A DNA stretch of 64,000 nucleotides from Pipra filicauda (taxonomy: Eukaryota; Chordata; Aves; Passeriformes; Pipridae), in NCBI RefSeq assembly GCF_003945595.2, contig NW_024104302.1:144531-208530 (forward strand). The letters run 5' to 3'. This document shows positions 23,946 to 35,727 of this stretch, one piece after another. A program made the position numbers and the translations under genes. How positions within the stretch are numbered: position 1 is the stretch's first letter; each line of letters opens with the position of its first letter. Below the pieces are notes generated by a model. The model was not told the DNA's origin and made no database searches. It was given only the letters and a program-made list of their open reading frames with translations.

Positions 23946-24564
23946 ACTGCCTTTTCCAAAGTTCTGTGGACAGCAACCTACCTACCCCAAACCCACCGAA
24001 CCTCCCTGCCACAGCTCCAGCGAGGGCTGCACGAGGCTCTGATAAAAGTCAGAACAACTTATCAGACACCCTATGTCTATAAAAGGTGTACTATGACCAG
24101 CACTTCTTCAAGAAATAACCAACCCTCACTTGCCCTCTTTTCTTAAAAGCAAGAGGGACTTGGAGTGTCCTACTTCCTGATACCTGATTAAGCATTTTTC
24201 AACAATGAACTGCTCTATTGTTCTGCTTTCAAATGCAAAGCAAGAACACTTCAGGATTCCATCTCTCTTCCCAACTGAAAGAGGCTTAAGGGACATCTCT
24301 CCCGACCAGCACGTGGATTACAGCAATTCAGGGACAGCACATGCAAGTTTTCATAAACAGCTGAAAAATATAGTTGAGCACCGTGCTGACGTCAGCACCT
24401 ACGAGCAAAGATAGAAGTAAACAAGAAAAACACCCCCAAAAAATCAAGCAGGTAACTGAAAAAGAAATAAAGAGTAAGAGGTAAACTTTTAGGATCGCTC
24501 TGCATAAATAATTCGGCAAAATGTGGTTCTGACCAGCAGGAAAAGCTTCCTTAGTCCCCACGGC

Positions 24565-24616
24565 GTGGGATTTGCCATCTGAATTACAGTGTGGGATTTG
24601 CCATCTGAATTACAGT
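24565..24616. repeat. 26-bp perfect tandem duplication
   Basis: Two identical adjacent 26-bp units (24565-24590, 24591-24616), each starting gtgggatttgccatctgaat. No divergence, so recent or gene-converted. Confidence 0.95.
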
Positions 24617-25690
24617 CCCATGAAGTCACAGATTTGAGAAATACTATCTAATTGCCCTTGAGGTATGGGCTTTATTATCACGCTCTCGCTTCAAAAACAT
24701 AATTGAGGGAGAAAACCCAGAATTTCTAAACCCCATTTCTCAGTCAGCTGATGCACCAACTGTGACCACCCCTCAAACAACCCCCAATGCAAGCGCCACG
24801 TGCATCCCTCTCCAACACAGGCCTTGGAAATGAGTGCTGGGAAAAGCACTTCTTTGTGAGAAACCTTAATTACTACTCCAAGCCCAGCAACTCTGAAATC
24901 CCGGCAGCACAACGTGACGCAGCACAGGGAGGAGACAACACATGGGCTGTGAAATGATTCACTGCAACACCAAAGTGCAGAAGGTGCTCGGATTTCCCAC
25001 CAGTAAATGGGAATAATTAAAGTGCACGGGAATAATTAAAGGCATCGTGGCCATAGGCATCGTAACAACCACAAGTGAACACTGGAGGTACTGCCTGACC
25101 CCTGGAAAAGGTCCTGTGGGAAGTCAGAGGTGTGAGAAGTTGGTCACCAGGAACTTCAGTTCCCTCTCAGCAGGCTGGTGCAACTGCCAACCAAACAGTG
25201 ACTTTCCAGATAAGAAACCTGAGCTAAAAGATAAGTCCCAGTTAAATATTTGGTTTCACTACCTTTTCAGAAAATTTTTCCATGGTACAGACTGAAGTTG
25301 AGGATTAGAGACTAAATCACCCACCTCTCACCAGCTTATGCCTGTGTTGCTGTTTGACACAGGTAACTAATCAGCCAAAAATAACTGACAAATTCTGATG
25401 AAACTTGTCTACAGGCAAACACAAGAACACCAAAGAAACAACCAGCCTGAGAAAACCAATTACTGTAAAGATGCACCAGTCCCATGACATATTTCCTACT
25501 TATATGTATTAACACAGGGCCACAGAAACACCAGGACTCTCTCTGATGACTTGCTAAACCATCACTTGGCCACACAAGTCAGATTCCAGCCAGCAGCCCT
25601 CCGGCACTGGGAGGAATTCCATGCCCTGCTCCAAGCCACCTTTCACAAACAGCACTTCCTGATCCCACCACACTGACAGCAGCAGAGAAC

Positions 25691-25880
25691 CAAGGAATGG
25701 TTTGGGTGGGAAGGGACCTCAAAGCTCATCCAGTCCCACCCCCTGCCACGGGCAGGGACACCTTCCACTAGCCCAGGTTGCTCCAAGCCCCATCCAACCT
25801 GGCCTTGGACACTTGCAGGGATCCAGGGGCAGCCACAGCTTCTCTGGGCAACCTGTGCCAGGGCCTGCCCACCCCAAAAG
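25691..25880 (-). mobile_element. CR1 fragment, minus strand
   Basis: Reverse complement of the CR1 3' end and 3' UTR core, ending after the cctgtgccagggcctgccca block. Confidence 0.85.
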
Positions 25881-26760
25881 GGCACGTGGGCCCTTTCAAA
25901 GTCACACAGGTTTCACAGTCACAGCTCCTGCCTCCAGTCACACCCAGCCAAAGAAGCTGGGATTCTCCACAGGGAAGGCTCCAACCTGCCCTCCTCACCT
26001 CTGAGCAGAGGCAAAGCTGCCTCCTCCCAGTCCTCCTCTGCACCGCTCCCACTGTTGGAGCAGCATGGAGGAGGATCTCAGCCGTGAGGCAGAGCTGTGT
26101 TACCAACCCCAGAGCAGCTGAAGTGCAACGTGGTGGTGCTGGATGGACACAAACCCAAGGACAGCACAGCCCAACCCTGCCTGCACACACCTGCCTTCCC
26201 CATCGGCTGCCTGAGAACCAGCAGCACCCTGTTAAACCCAGCCCACGGCTGGCAGGGCTTCCCAAAGGTGTAACAAACACCTCCCTGCTTTGTTTATGCA
26301 TTAACGATGGCCTGGTTATGCACCTTCCTGGGCAGCACATCTGGGAGTGCTTTAAAAGGACCTGCCAGGCTCTGATCCGCCCCTAACGCTGCTGGGAAGA
26401 TGTAATTCCTCAGGGAGATGCTGCTCCATAGCCCAGATCAGGCAGGTCAGAACAGTACAAAGGCTTCAAAGTCTGTCCTTGACCAGATACTGATTCTGGA
26501 ATGCCACCACGCCAGAAAAACTCAAAGGTCAGCTCTTATCTAAGCATGATGTAAGCAGTCTTTGTTTCTTTTGCCTGCTCCTACTGGAATCCCAGAGGCA
26601 GTTGGTGACATGGCCCCTCAGTGCCAGTGGGCTTGGAAAACTGCAGCACAGCTGTCACTGAAGGTCTAGGAGGAAGCAGCAGTTTTTTGGGGGAAGGCAG
26701 AGGCACCCAGAGGCAATACAGAGCCAAGGGATGGTGACTGTGGAATGAGACAGAAGTTTA

Positions 26761-26865
26761 CAGAATCACAGAATAGTCAGGGTTGGAAGGGACCTCTGGA
26801 GGTCATCCAGTCCAACCTAGGTTACACAGGAACACATCCAGGTGCTTTGGAATATCTCCATTACA
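26761..26865 (-). mobile_element. Diverged CR1 3' fragment, minus strand
   Basis: Starts with tcacagaatagtcagggttg and a ggaggtcatccagtccaacc block, a CR1 3' end of a different subfamily from most copies here. The upstream part fades into unique sequence. Confidence 0.65.
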
Positions 26866-29045
26866 CACTTAAGATGTTCCATCTCACTACCAAAATTAAA
26901 ACAGAGTTCAAGTCTTCCTTCTACTAAGTAAATTCTACAAGATGCAAAATCCAGCCCTCCTTGAGCAGGCTTTGCACTCACACCAATGGACAACAATGGC
27001 TCTGTACAATCAGCTGGCCCAGGGCGGCTTCCCAGTGGAAAACTCGGCTCTTCCCCTTCCTGCCTCTCAGCACTACTGGAAAAGAATGAGGTTTAGATGC
27101 ACTCAGAGGCTTGTACCAGCTCTTAAGGTCGACCTGAGTCTCTAACAAGCACCAACACGCACTGAGCCCCGGCAGTGGCAGAGCTTGGAGCCCCAGTGTC
27201 ACAGCACTCATCCAACAGGACGGTCAATGCCGGGGCTGCTAATTACTAAATACCCACAGGCACCAACGTTAAACGAGGTTTGGTGGGCCTGGCCTAGATG
27301 CCAGCGTGCACACACACCAGCTTCTGAACCCAGAGACAATAGAGGGATCAGTCTTTTTATGAGCTTTCCAATCTTTGGCTTTTTAAGGGTACTGGGGACG
27401 TGAAGGCATGACGAACGCAGAGGGCGGAAAAGTCAGCAAAGAATTTCACGCATCGTGTCTCTGAATACCACACTTCCTCTTGGGATTAAGAGGAGTGGCA
27501 AAGAAATTTCACTTTGCCAGACAACACGTGAAGCCGTGAAACCCACAAATAGGGGAAATTCAATATTATTTTGAACAGATTTTTAATCAAATGTCTCCTC
27601 CAATAGCTACTACAAGACTTATAAATGCAATTTTGCTAGTAATCCCAACGGTAGGTTTGTGGATGTTATAAATCAGGAATAAAGTTACTAAACTCTTGTT
27701 TCTAGCAGCACAAGAACCCCTTTATGTCCAGCCAGGAGGGATCACATGTTCAGCTACCAGCTTTGCACCGGGAGAAACCCGAACTCACACCACATCTAAG
27801 GCTTCACATGCAGAAATTCACCCTGTGCCACCATCCCAAAACACGATGTGACATTGAGTGGGAATTTAATATCCAAGAGCTGTAACATCTGGTTATCAGC
27901 ACTCATCCATATGAGTGTGTGCTCAGAGGGCCCTGAAGTTCCCAAGTGCCCACACTGTTCACATCTCCCCAGTTCAGTAAAATCTGTGTCACAGAGCAGC
28001 CATTAACTCGCTCTGGACAACAGGTCTCTGAATCCACTCGGTTATTTCTCCACAGAGACCTCAACAAACCCAGAGCAGAGCAGGAATGTGAAAGCCCTGG
28101 TGACTATTTCCAGCCCCAATGGGAAAGCCATCAGCATTCCAACCAGGACCCCTGTGCCTGCTGCAGGGAGCTTTTTGTCGACCGTAGCGATACTTCACAG
28201 ACTGAGGTCTCGGTTCAATAGGTCCATCAGGGTGGAAGAGATCATCTACTGATGCAAGCAAGATTTCACACAGACTACACACAGAATACGGCCTTTTAAG
28301 AGATTTGTGCGAAATACTGGAAAATTCTGGGGTTTGGAAGAAAAATTTCCCTTCTTCCTTGACCTGTCTCAAGACCTTTTGCCTTGACAAGGATCTTCCG
28401 CCTCCACACACAAACTGACACCTAATACTTATGCAAACAGCATCCAGTTAACAACATAATTATGAAGCTGCTGTCATCGTTTAATGCAACTCACAAGACA
28501 AGATGAAAATTCCCAGCAATAATTTCCCACATTCAAGAGGAGAACACACTTCACACTTCCCCTGGCACTTGGGCCAAATCCTTTCAGAGGTTTGTTTTTT
28601 TTTTTTTCCAGCCAGTTCACTTAACAAATAAAATAATTCCCCAGTCACAAATATGCTGCCAGGTACTGATATTCAGACTGGCCTTACTTTACACAACAGA
28701 TTTACTACAGACATTCCCACTGCAAAACAGCAAACATTTCATTTCAGAGGACAGGTCCAACACATCCTGGAGAGAATGTGTTTATGGCATTCTGGGTTTG
28801 TATCTGCAGCTCACACCACCCCAGCCAGCCAGTATTTCCAGGACTTGCTGCTCCACAAACACCAAAGGCTATTTCCAATATGCACGAGGAATTTTATCTT
28901 CAGTGCTGCACGTGCTGCAAATCACACCACACCAGCTCCAACAATACTTTGATCCGAGACCATCCAAAATTCAGCGTTCCTACAAACCCCATGTATCTAC
29001 TTTGCTCCCCATCGGCAGAAGTAAACAAGCACGAGCGCTACTTAC

Positions 29046-30429
29046 AGTGGTACGTGGGGCTGTTCTGGGTCTGCTTTGGTCAGTTCCTCTTCCTCAACGT
29101 CCGACTCTCCTCCCGAGCTGCTCTCGGTGACGTCCGAGTCAAACGCCTGCTCGCTGCACCTCAGGTTGGCCATTCCACTGGCCGTGAATCTCTCCAGCTC
29201 CTCCGAGATCGAATCGCTCTTCAGGAAGTTGCTCAGGCCTTCGGAAGTAACTGTCTCGCTCGCAGCTTTCCTCAAGGCTGCTTCTGCTTTCCTGGTCAAC
29301 ATCAGCTGGCTCCGATGCCTCAGCGGGTCCAAAGCTGGAAGCTTGCTCAGAGTTTTCTCCAAGAAGCCACCCAACTGCTGCTGGATGTGTCTCTCCACCT
29401 GCTTCGCCTGCACCACCTGCAAGCGTTTCTGCAGCCTGCGGGCCCTGCTCTCGATGTCTGCCTGCCGCCGGAGCAGCGCCCTCGTCCTCATCTCGGAGTC
29501 GAGGGCGCTGTGGTGACCAGCCAACAGAGGTTTCTGCTCCTCCAACTTGCTGCTCCCGAAGTCGGAGCGACTCGCGACACCGGGCAACCGGGTCTCTCCA
29601 CTGCCGCCCTCGAGCACCCACTGCTGCTCTGTGGAATTAAGGGAAGATTTATTTGCAGTGCTATTATTGCTAAAGGGAGTCGTGTGCTCTGCATCAAGGC
29701 TTCTGTGTGGAAGAGTGCAATTGGTCAACCCGGTCTTCAAGTCCCCCAACTCGGAACCTCCTGTATTATAGTCAACAGTCTGGAGGGCAGCAGAAGGAGG
29801 AGCACACTTCCCACCATTCAGAGAACTAGAGTTTTCATGGTCTGAACTGGTACTTTTGGCCAATTTCTTGGCCAAGCCATTTACAGGCGCTTGTGGGAGA
29901 GGTGGCTGGCTATTAGTACTCATTGTTTTTAGATTCTCCAAAGTGAATTCCAACACCGGTTGCCTCCCCAACAGATCACTTGTTTTCAAGAAGGACTGAG
30001 ATAAGAGAGAGTGAGATTTAAGGACTGTCTGCTTGTTGAAGACTCCTTGCAGCTTCAGAGGCTCTTTTGAAGAGACAGATGTTACATCCGAGCAGAGATA
30101 AGAGGCCACCAGCGGCTGCAGCTTGCCCAGCTCTTCCTTCGTTGGGTTGTTTCGGAAATCTAGACTGGGATCCTCCGGAGCAATGGCTTTCCTTTTGGTG
30201 CCGTTGGCAGCCAGGAGGATGTTGTTGGCGTTGCCGTTGCTCTCGGCACTGCCAGGCGACAAGGTGGAGGACGGGGGAGCCAGCTTGAATCGGATGTGGT
30301 GAGCTTCGGCTGCTGCGTCAGTGAGAGCGGGCGCCATCGCAGCCATTCAGCACAGAGAGACGGGAAGTCCAGCCTCTCCCGGTGCCGAGGCCAGCTCCAC
30401 TGCCTCCCACTGCCTCTCCCGAGGGCAGC
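29046..30429 (-). CDS. KANSL1: KANSL1 first coding exon (5' UTR end plus residues 1-433)
   Basis: Encodes the N-terminus of KANSL1, the scaffold of the NSL complex that joins the acetyltransferase KAT8 (MOF) for histone H4 acetylation in the nucleus and also acts at spindle microtubules. The protein opens [20 protein letters not shown], which I recognise from vertebrate KANSL1. An in-frame TGA lies directly before the ATG (30344-30346), so this Met is the earliest possible start. Met4 has a better Kozak context. A coiled-coil-like segment rich in Arg, Gln and Leu lies around residues 290-335, and an acidic [17 protein letters not shown] stretch near the end. The exon has a clean acceptor (CTAAC branch-like motif, pyrimidine tract, AG at 30431-30430) and donor GTAAG at 29045-29041. 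The coding part is 1301 nt, ending two bases into the next codon. The WDR5-binding and PEHE regions lie in later exons outside the window. Confidence 0.97.
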
Positions 30430-30636
30430 CTGCACGAGGGAAGGGGAAAAGACACAGTTAGGAATTGTACTTGAGAGAAAATAAACCGAACAAGACAGGC
30501 AACGGCAGCGAGGCTTATGGACGCGATCCCTGCCTTCCTCTGGGAGCCCCGGGCTGGAGCTCCGTGGAGCCACTCGGGCACCAGGAGGGTGGGAACAGAA
30601 GCAGCAGCACACAAGCTGGTCTTCAGGATCTCCTGA

Positions 30637-31110
30637 AGTTAATCACAGGACATGCCAAGTTGGAAGGGACCCAAAAGGATCATCCAGTCCAACTCCTGGC
30701 CCTGCACAGGACCATCCCCAGGAGCCACACCCTGTGCCCCAGAGGATCCTCCAAACACTCCTGGAGCTCTGGCAGCCTTGATGCTGTGCTCACTGCCCTG
30801 GGGAGCCTGTTCAGTGCCCAACCACCCTCTGGGGGAAGAACCTTTCCCTGAGATCCAACCTAACCCTGCCCTGACATAGCTCCAGCCATTCCCTGGGTCC
30901 CGTCCCTGGTCTCCCCAGAGCAGAGTTCAGGGCCTGCCCCTCCTCTGCCCCTCCTGAGGAAGCTGGAACTGCAGTGAGGTCTCCCCTCAGTCTCCTCTTC
31001 TCCAGCTGACCAGACAAAGTGCCCTCAGCCACTTCTCACACGGCTTCCCCTCAAGACCCTTCACCATCTTCACTGCCCTCCTTTGGGCACTCTCTAATAG
31101 CTTAATATCT
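30637..31110 (-). mobile_element. CR1 fragment of the second subfamily, minus strand
   Basis: About 470 bp starting gttggaagggacccaaaagg and containing the caaccaccctctgggggaag block. It matches the 16672 copy in reverse orientation, including the ccctggggagcctgttcagtg region. It lies about 200 bp upstream of the KANSL1 exon acceptor. Confidence 0.85.
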
Positions 31111-32354
31111 TTCTTATAATGCCTGTTTGTAACAGCTGTTCCCATCTTTCAATATATCCACGAGCACACCAGAATCCTTTCAGGCCTCCATGAAAGGCCT
31201 GGCCCTGAAAACACCTATTCCTCAGTGCCAGCAGCTCACCAACTTCATCATTACAATCCCCGAGCTACACCTATGAAACAGTTTTTATTGCTTCTACTGC
31301 CAGCTCAGGGGTGTTAAAAATGACAAATTAGAACTATAACATGGAACACAGACAGGGCTTGATGGGAACAAATCTCCATATGCTAAAACTCCCAGTAGCT
31401 AAAGAAACCCCACTGCTTCCCTGAAAACCTTGGATTTGAAGAAAGGCGCTTCCCTGGCGTATATGAAACCTACTTTCCCAGAAGTACATTTCCGAGTGAG
31501 CCAGGTGATTTCCAGTGTTAGCAATTCCCATTTCCCTTTCGAGAGCATGGATAAAAATTAACCCACACACAGAGCAGTTCTACACTGACTGTCAGAGCAA
31601 ACCAGGGCTTAGCTCAACTAGAGCAAACAAATTAAGAGAAATAACCCAAGACACTTCATTCCTGTACACTGCAACCACCTTCCACCCACCTTCAAGTTTC
31701 TGGTCATTCACCCTCTTTCTTTACCACTGAAGGTGTCAGTGTTTTTAAATGCCTTTTTAAATAGCATTCAAATAACCCTCAGCACAGGCTGTGCTGCCAG
31801 AGCAACAGTTATTTTATTTTCTTTTTACTGCTGAAGTTATTTAGCATCTTCATAAGATACTTCAATGTCAATTTAATAATAAAAAGTTGCCCTGATCTCC
31901 TGCCTGATATGCCAATTCTCTAATTTCACATAAATTTGCATAAGCTTGTTGTAGCTGTTCATTAACACATCCCAATGACCAAATTAATACACCACTTTAC
32001 AGGAAAAGCGAGGACTATCTCAAGTTTTAATATGTTGAGCAAGGAAAATTTCCCAGCCAGTTTTGTTTCCAGCCTCATCCAGCTGCACCACAGTTGCTCC
32101 CCAGCGTCAGACCCAGGTGCTTCCCCACAACAGGGACCACAGGCAAGACATTAGAGCTGAAAAACACTAAGTACTAAACCCTCAATTTTTGTGAAAAGTC
32201 AGAGATGAGTTAGAGAAACAAACCCACGTTCCCATGGGGGGAAGGCTCACAGCACATGCCCAAAATTATTTGCTCTGTGTGGCTTCCAATGATTGTGTAC
32301 GTTGGCCAGCTGGCTGGCTCCTCACCAGGTCCAAAACTCAGGCCTTCCACAGTC

Positions 32355-32905
32355 AGAGAATCCCAGAATGGTTTGGGTTGGGAGGGACCTCAAAGCTCAT
32401 CCAGTGCCACCCCCTGCCATGGGCAGGGACACCTTCCACCAGCCCAGGTTGCTCCAAGCCCCGTCCAACCTGGCCTTGGACACTTCCAGGGATCCAGGGG
32501 CAGCCCCAGCTTCTCTGCCCAACCTGTGCCAGGGCCTCCCCACCCTCCCAGGGAAGGATTCCTTCCCAGTATCCCATCTAACCCTGCCCTCTGGCAGTTT
32601 GAAGCCATTCCCCCTTGTCCTGTCCCTCCATCCCTTGGAAACAGTCTCTCTCCATCTTTCTTGTAGCCCCTTCAGGTCCTGGAAGGCCACAATCAGGTCA
32701 CCCCAAAGCTTCTCTTCCCCAGGCTGAACAATCCCAGCTCTCCCAGCCTTTCCTCCCAGCAGAGCTGCTCCAGCCCTCTGACCATCCTGATGCCTCCTCT
32801 GGACTCTCTCCAGCAGCTCCATGTCCTCCCTGTGCTGGGCCCCCAGAGCTGGAGCAGCTCTGCAGGGGGGTCTCACCTGAGCAGCCTCACCCCCTTCACC
32901 TGCTG
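32355..32905 (-). mobile_element. Long CR1 fragment, minus strand
   Basis: About 550 bp, from the CR1 3' end through the 3' UTR core to the gcaggggggtctcacctgag block that corresponds to the end of the RT ORF. It covers nearly the same interval of CR1 as the plus-strand copy at 20943. Confidence 0.9.
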
Positions 32906-33154
32906 CCCACGCTCTGGATCTGAGAAAGGGTCTGCATTGCCTAAAAGTTCAGGCCACACTCAGTGAAAATGGCTCTTAGGTACCACTTGGGTCCACAAGT
33001 AAAAACTGAACATGACTATTCAGGGAGAAAAGAAGAAAAAGGAACTTGCAGGGAACTTTCCACTTGTAGCTATGACGCCCCTGGGAGAGCAGAGAGGAAG
33101 ACTGACAGAATAAAGACTTCCTCCACTCCAGCCTCCTTCCAAGGCCTTCACTAG

Positions 33155-33174
33155 ACACACACACACACACACAC
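33155..33174. repeat. (AC)10 microsatellite
   Basis: Uninterrupted AC dinucleotides. Confidence 0.95.
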
Positions 33175-35398
33175 TGGGAGTGACTGTCCCTAACGGGCTC
33201 TCCCAGTTCCACAGAAACACGTGGGTTTCCCTCCCAGAGGAAACTCGGGACCAGGGCTCTTCACCACAGCAGCTCTGGAAACACCCAACTGCAAAAAGTG
33301 CAGAAAATCCTCCACTTGGTGCTAAATGATTCTTTCTGAACACACACACATGGACTGCAGTCACTCAGGAGTTTGCCCAGGCTGAGGAGAGTTTTAGGCG
33401 ATGACCTAAATTTGCAGGTCATCGGCTCAGTTAAATTAAGAGAAGTAGAAAACGGAAGCAAAACTTCGACAATGCCTCTTCCTCCGGGTTACCAAACTCA
33501 CTGGAAAACAGAAAATCCTCCTGCTAAGCTACTCCAAACCTCCTTGGCTCCACTTTTCGTTGGGTGGACAGCATTTAAAATACTTTGGAAGCCTGGAAAG
33601 CCTCCCCTAAGAATAAGGCTTTGTTCTAGTAGCTTAAAGATGACCTCCAAAAGTTATTGGCTCTATTTTTTTTATTTTATTTAGGTCCTTATAAACTCTC
33701 TGCGTGCTGGACAGCACTGGCTTCTCTAACACTGAATTAAATCTCTACTTTCACGAGCAACCCCTGGAAAAAACATTAAGGAACATTTGTAAGCGCATTC
33801 CCTCCCTCTGTTTATAAGTTTGGGTTGTTATTAAAGCCATATTACACTTATCAGGAATTTCCTAACAGGGAATTGGAGAGGGAGGTGAGGTATCTCTGAG
33901 GAAAGAAGAACAAAAAGAAGTTGGAAAGGTTATAGAATGGAAAGAGAAGGCCATTCACACAGTCTGAGGGCCTTTCAGAGCCTTCTGATAATTCTGACAG
34001 TAATTCCAGGAATTCTCCCAGATTTTTTGTCCGCCTCTGGGACCCAAACCCTGTGGGCAAGTTCTACCCAAACTGTTGCCACCCATCAGTACCAGCAGAT
34101 CAATGTAAGCACCCACAGGTCCCTTTTTTTCAGTGTTTCCCTGCCAAGGGTGGACAATTCCCAGCACTCGAGGGGACACGTGCAGGACCAAGAGGCTTCT
34201 CCTCTGCCACAATTCCTGCTGGGAGACAACTGCCAGAGTACCTGGATACTGCTCCAGTTCCACCCCCACATCTGCCATGGTACAACTCCAGCCCTGCCTT
34301 CTGCAGCCACGGCACAACCCTTGTGCTGGACTTCACTTGGGAAGATCCAAGAGGAGCTGCTTCTGGAAGGCCAACGCGGTGTTTACGGTGTGTCTTTGGA
34401 TAATACTGAATGAATGTTCTTCATTTTCCCTTTAAAACTAGAGCACTGCCAGAGCAGTTAGCAGTAATTAACAGAGCAGAGATGAAAGGCTCCAGAAAGC
34501 AGGTAAAACCAGGGTAGCCCATCTTCCCTCGCTTCCCAAGGAGTGCACGGGAGGCCACTGAGGGAGGAAAGGCACCAGGACTACTCAGGAGGCTTCACCC
34601 ACAACTCCACGTCAACTACACCAATATTCAAACTTTTTCAAGACAGAGCAGAGGGAAGACTGGGAATAAGGTCGAGGCAACGATGGGATGCTGAAGGAGG
34701 CACGAGGAGCACGCCCAGTCACACTATACCCCGGGTCATGACACCCCTGAAAACAATCCTTCCCTGTGCTGACTTATTCAAGACTCTCTGCTTTTAAAAC
34801 TCAATTTTACAATTAGACCTTGAAAGGAGAACTGGCTTTCCAAGCACATGATTTTGTGCAATACCTCAGAAAATAAGCCCGAAACGAATATAGGAAGTTT
34901 AGGCCTGCTGAAATCTTTGTGCCCAGAGTTTCTTGGGGAGAAACCCGGCACCTGGTGCTTCCAGTGAGGCTCATGAGAAGATCAGGGAGCTCTGAGTAGT
35001 CTCAAGAGTCACTCCAGTTTCCCTCTGGAAGGGCTCTCCATGCTCTCCCACCAGCAGGTCTCCTCCCAGACATCAATCCCACCATGGCCACCACTGGGCT
35101 CTGCACCCACCTCTGCCTTCGAGCCCCCCCCTCCACTGCCTGGTGACACACAAAAATGTACCTATATTCCCTGAATTACAGCCTAAATCCCTGATATCAT
35201 ACCCAAATTCCTGTCCCTACTGCCTAGTTTCCAGCCACACTGGGTCTGCTCCTCGGAGCTGCTGCCAGGCCTCTCTGCTTCCCCAGGTCTCCTCCTGCCA
35301 GGCCCTCCCTCAAACCCACCTGGGCACATTCTCCTTCTCCTAAAACTGGCACGAGAAAGGAAGGCAGAGGAGGTTATGGATGGTCGTGGGGAGGACTT

Positions 35399-35425
35399 AC
35401 ACACACACACACACACACACACACA
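35399..35425. repeat. (AC)13 microsatellite
   Basis: Uninterrupted AC dinucleotides, likely polymorphic. Confidence 0.95.
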
Positions 35426-35687
35426 AGGACAAAGAACCTCCGTGTTCAGTGCCAGTCTCCCCCAGGTCACAACACCCTCAAACCCCTTCACCCCCAAAGC
35501 TCTGCCCTCCCCAACACCCATTTCCTGTACAAAGTACACAAAGGTGCTGTTAAAAGCAAATAAAAGCAAAGTTACCCTGAAGGAAGTGAGTATTATACCA
35601 ATTCCCACTTCCCCTCTCCTCCCCCACTGCAAACCGAGAGCGCAGCCAGCTCTTCAATTCGTGTGGTTACAAAGATGTTTCAGCGGT

Positions 35688-35727
35688 AAAAAAAAAAAAA
35701 AAAAAAACAACACAAAAAAAACCCCAA
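35688..35727. repeat. A-rich tract
   Basis: About 19 uninterrupted A followed by A runs broken by C. Confidence 0.85.

Larger units (their letters stand above)
4460..29045 (-). other. KANSL1: Probable KANSL1 intron downstream of the first coding exon
   Basis: This stretch follows the splice donor of the KANSL1 coding exon. I found no match to the next KANSL1 coding exon (expected to begin with an Arg-rich run then SEWKW), so the intron probably runs beyond the left edge and contains the retrovirus. Apart from the CR1 fragments, minisatellites and simple repeats listed separately, I see no supported gene. Open frames here are short, are not conserved families I know, and often lie in repeats. 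Unique stretches without any recognised feature include about 4.46-5.09, 5.46-6.66, 7.17-10.90, 11.13-12.65, 13.04-15.60, 17.02-19.26, 19.55-20.94, 21.52-23.70, 23.95-25.69 and 26.87-29.04 kb. Confidence 0.6.

Noticed and set aside
28778..29845. 355-codon plus-strand frame antisense to KANSL1
   Set aside because: It overlaps the KANSL1 coding exon on the other strand and runs past its splice donor; its openness follows from the KANSL1 codons.
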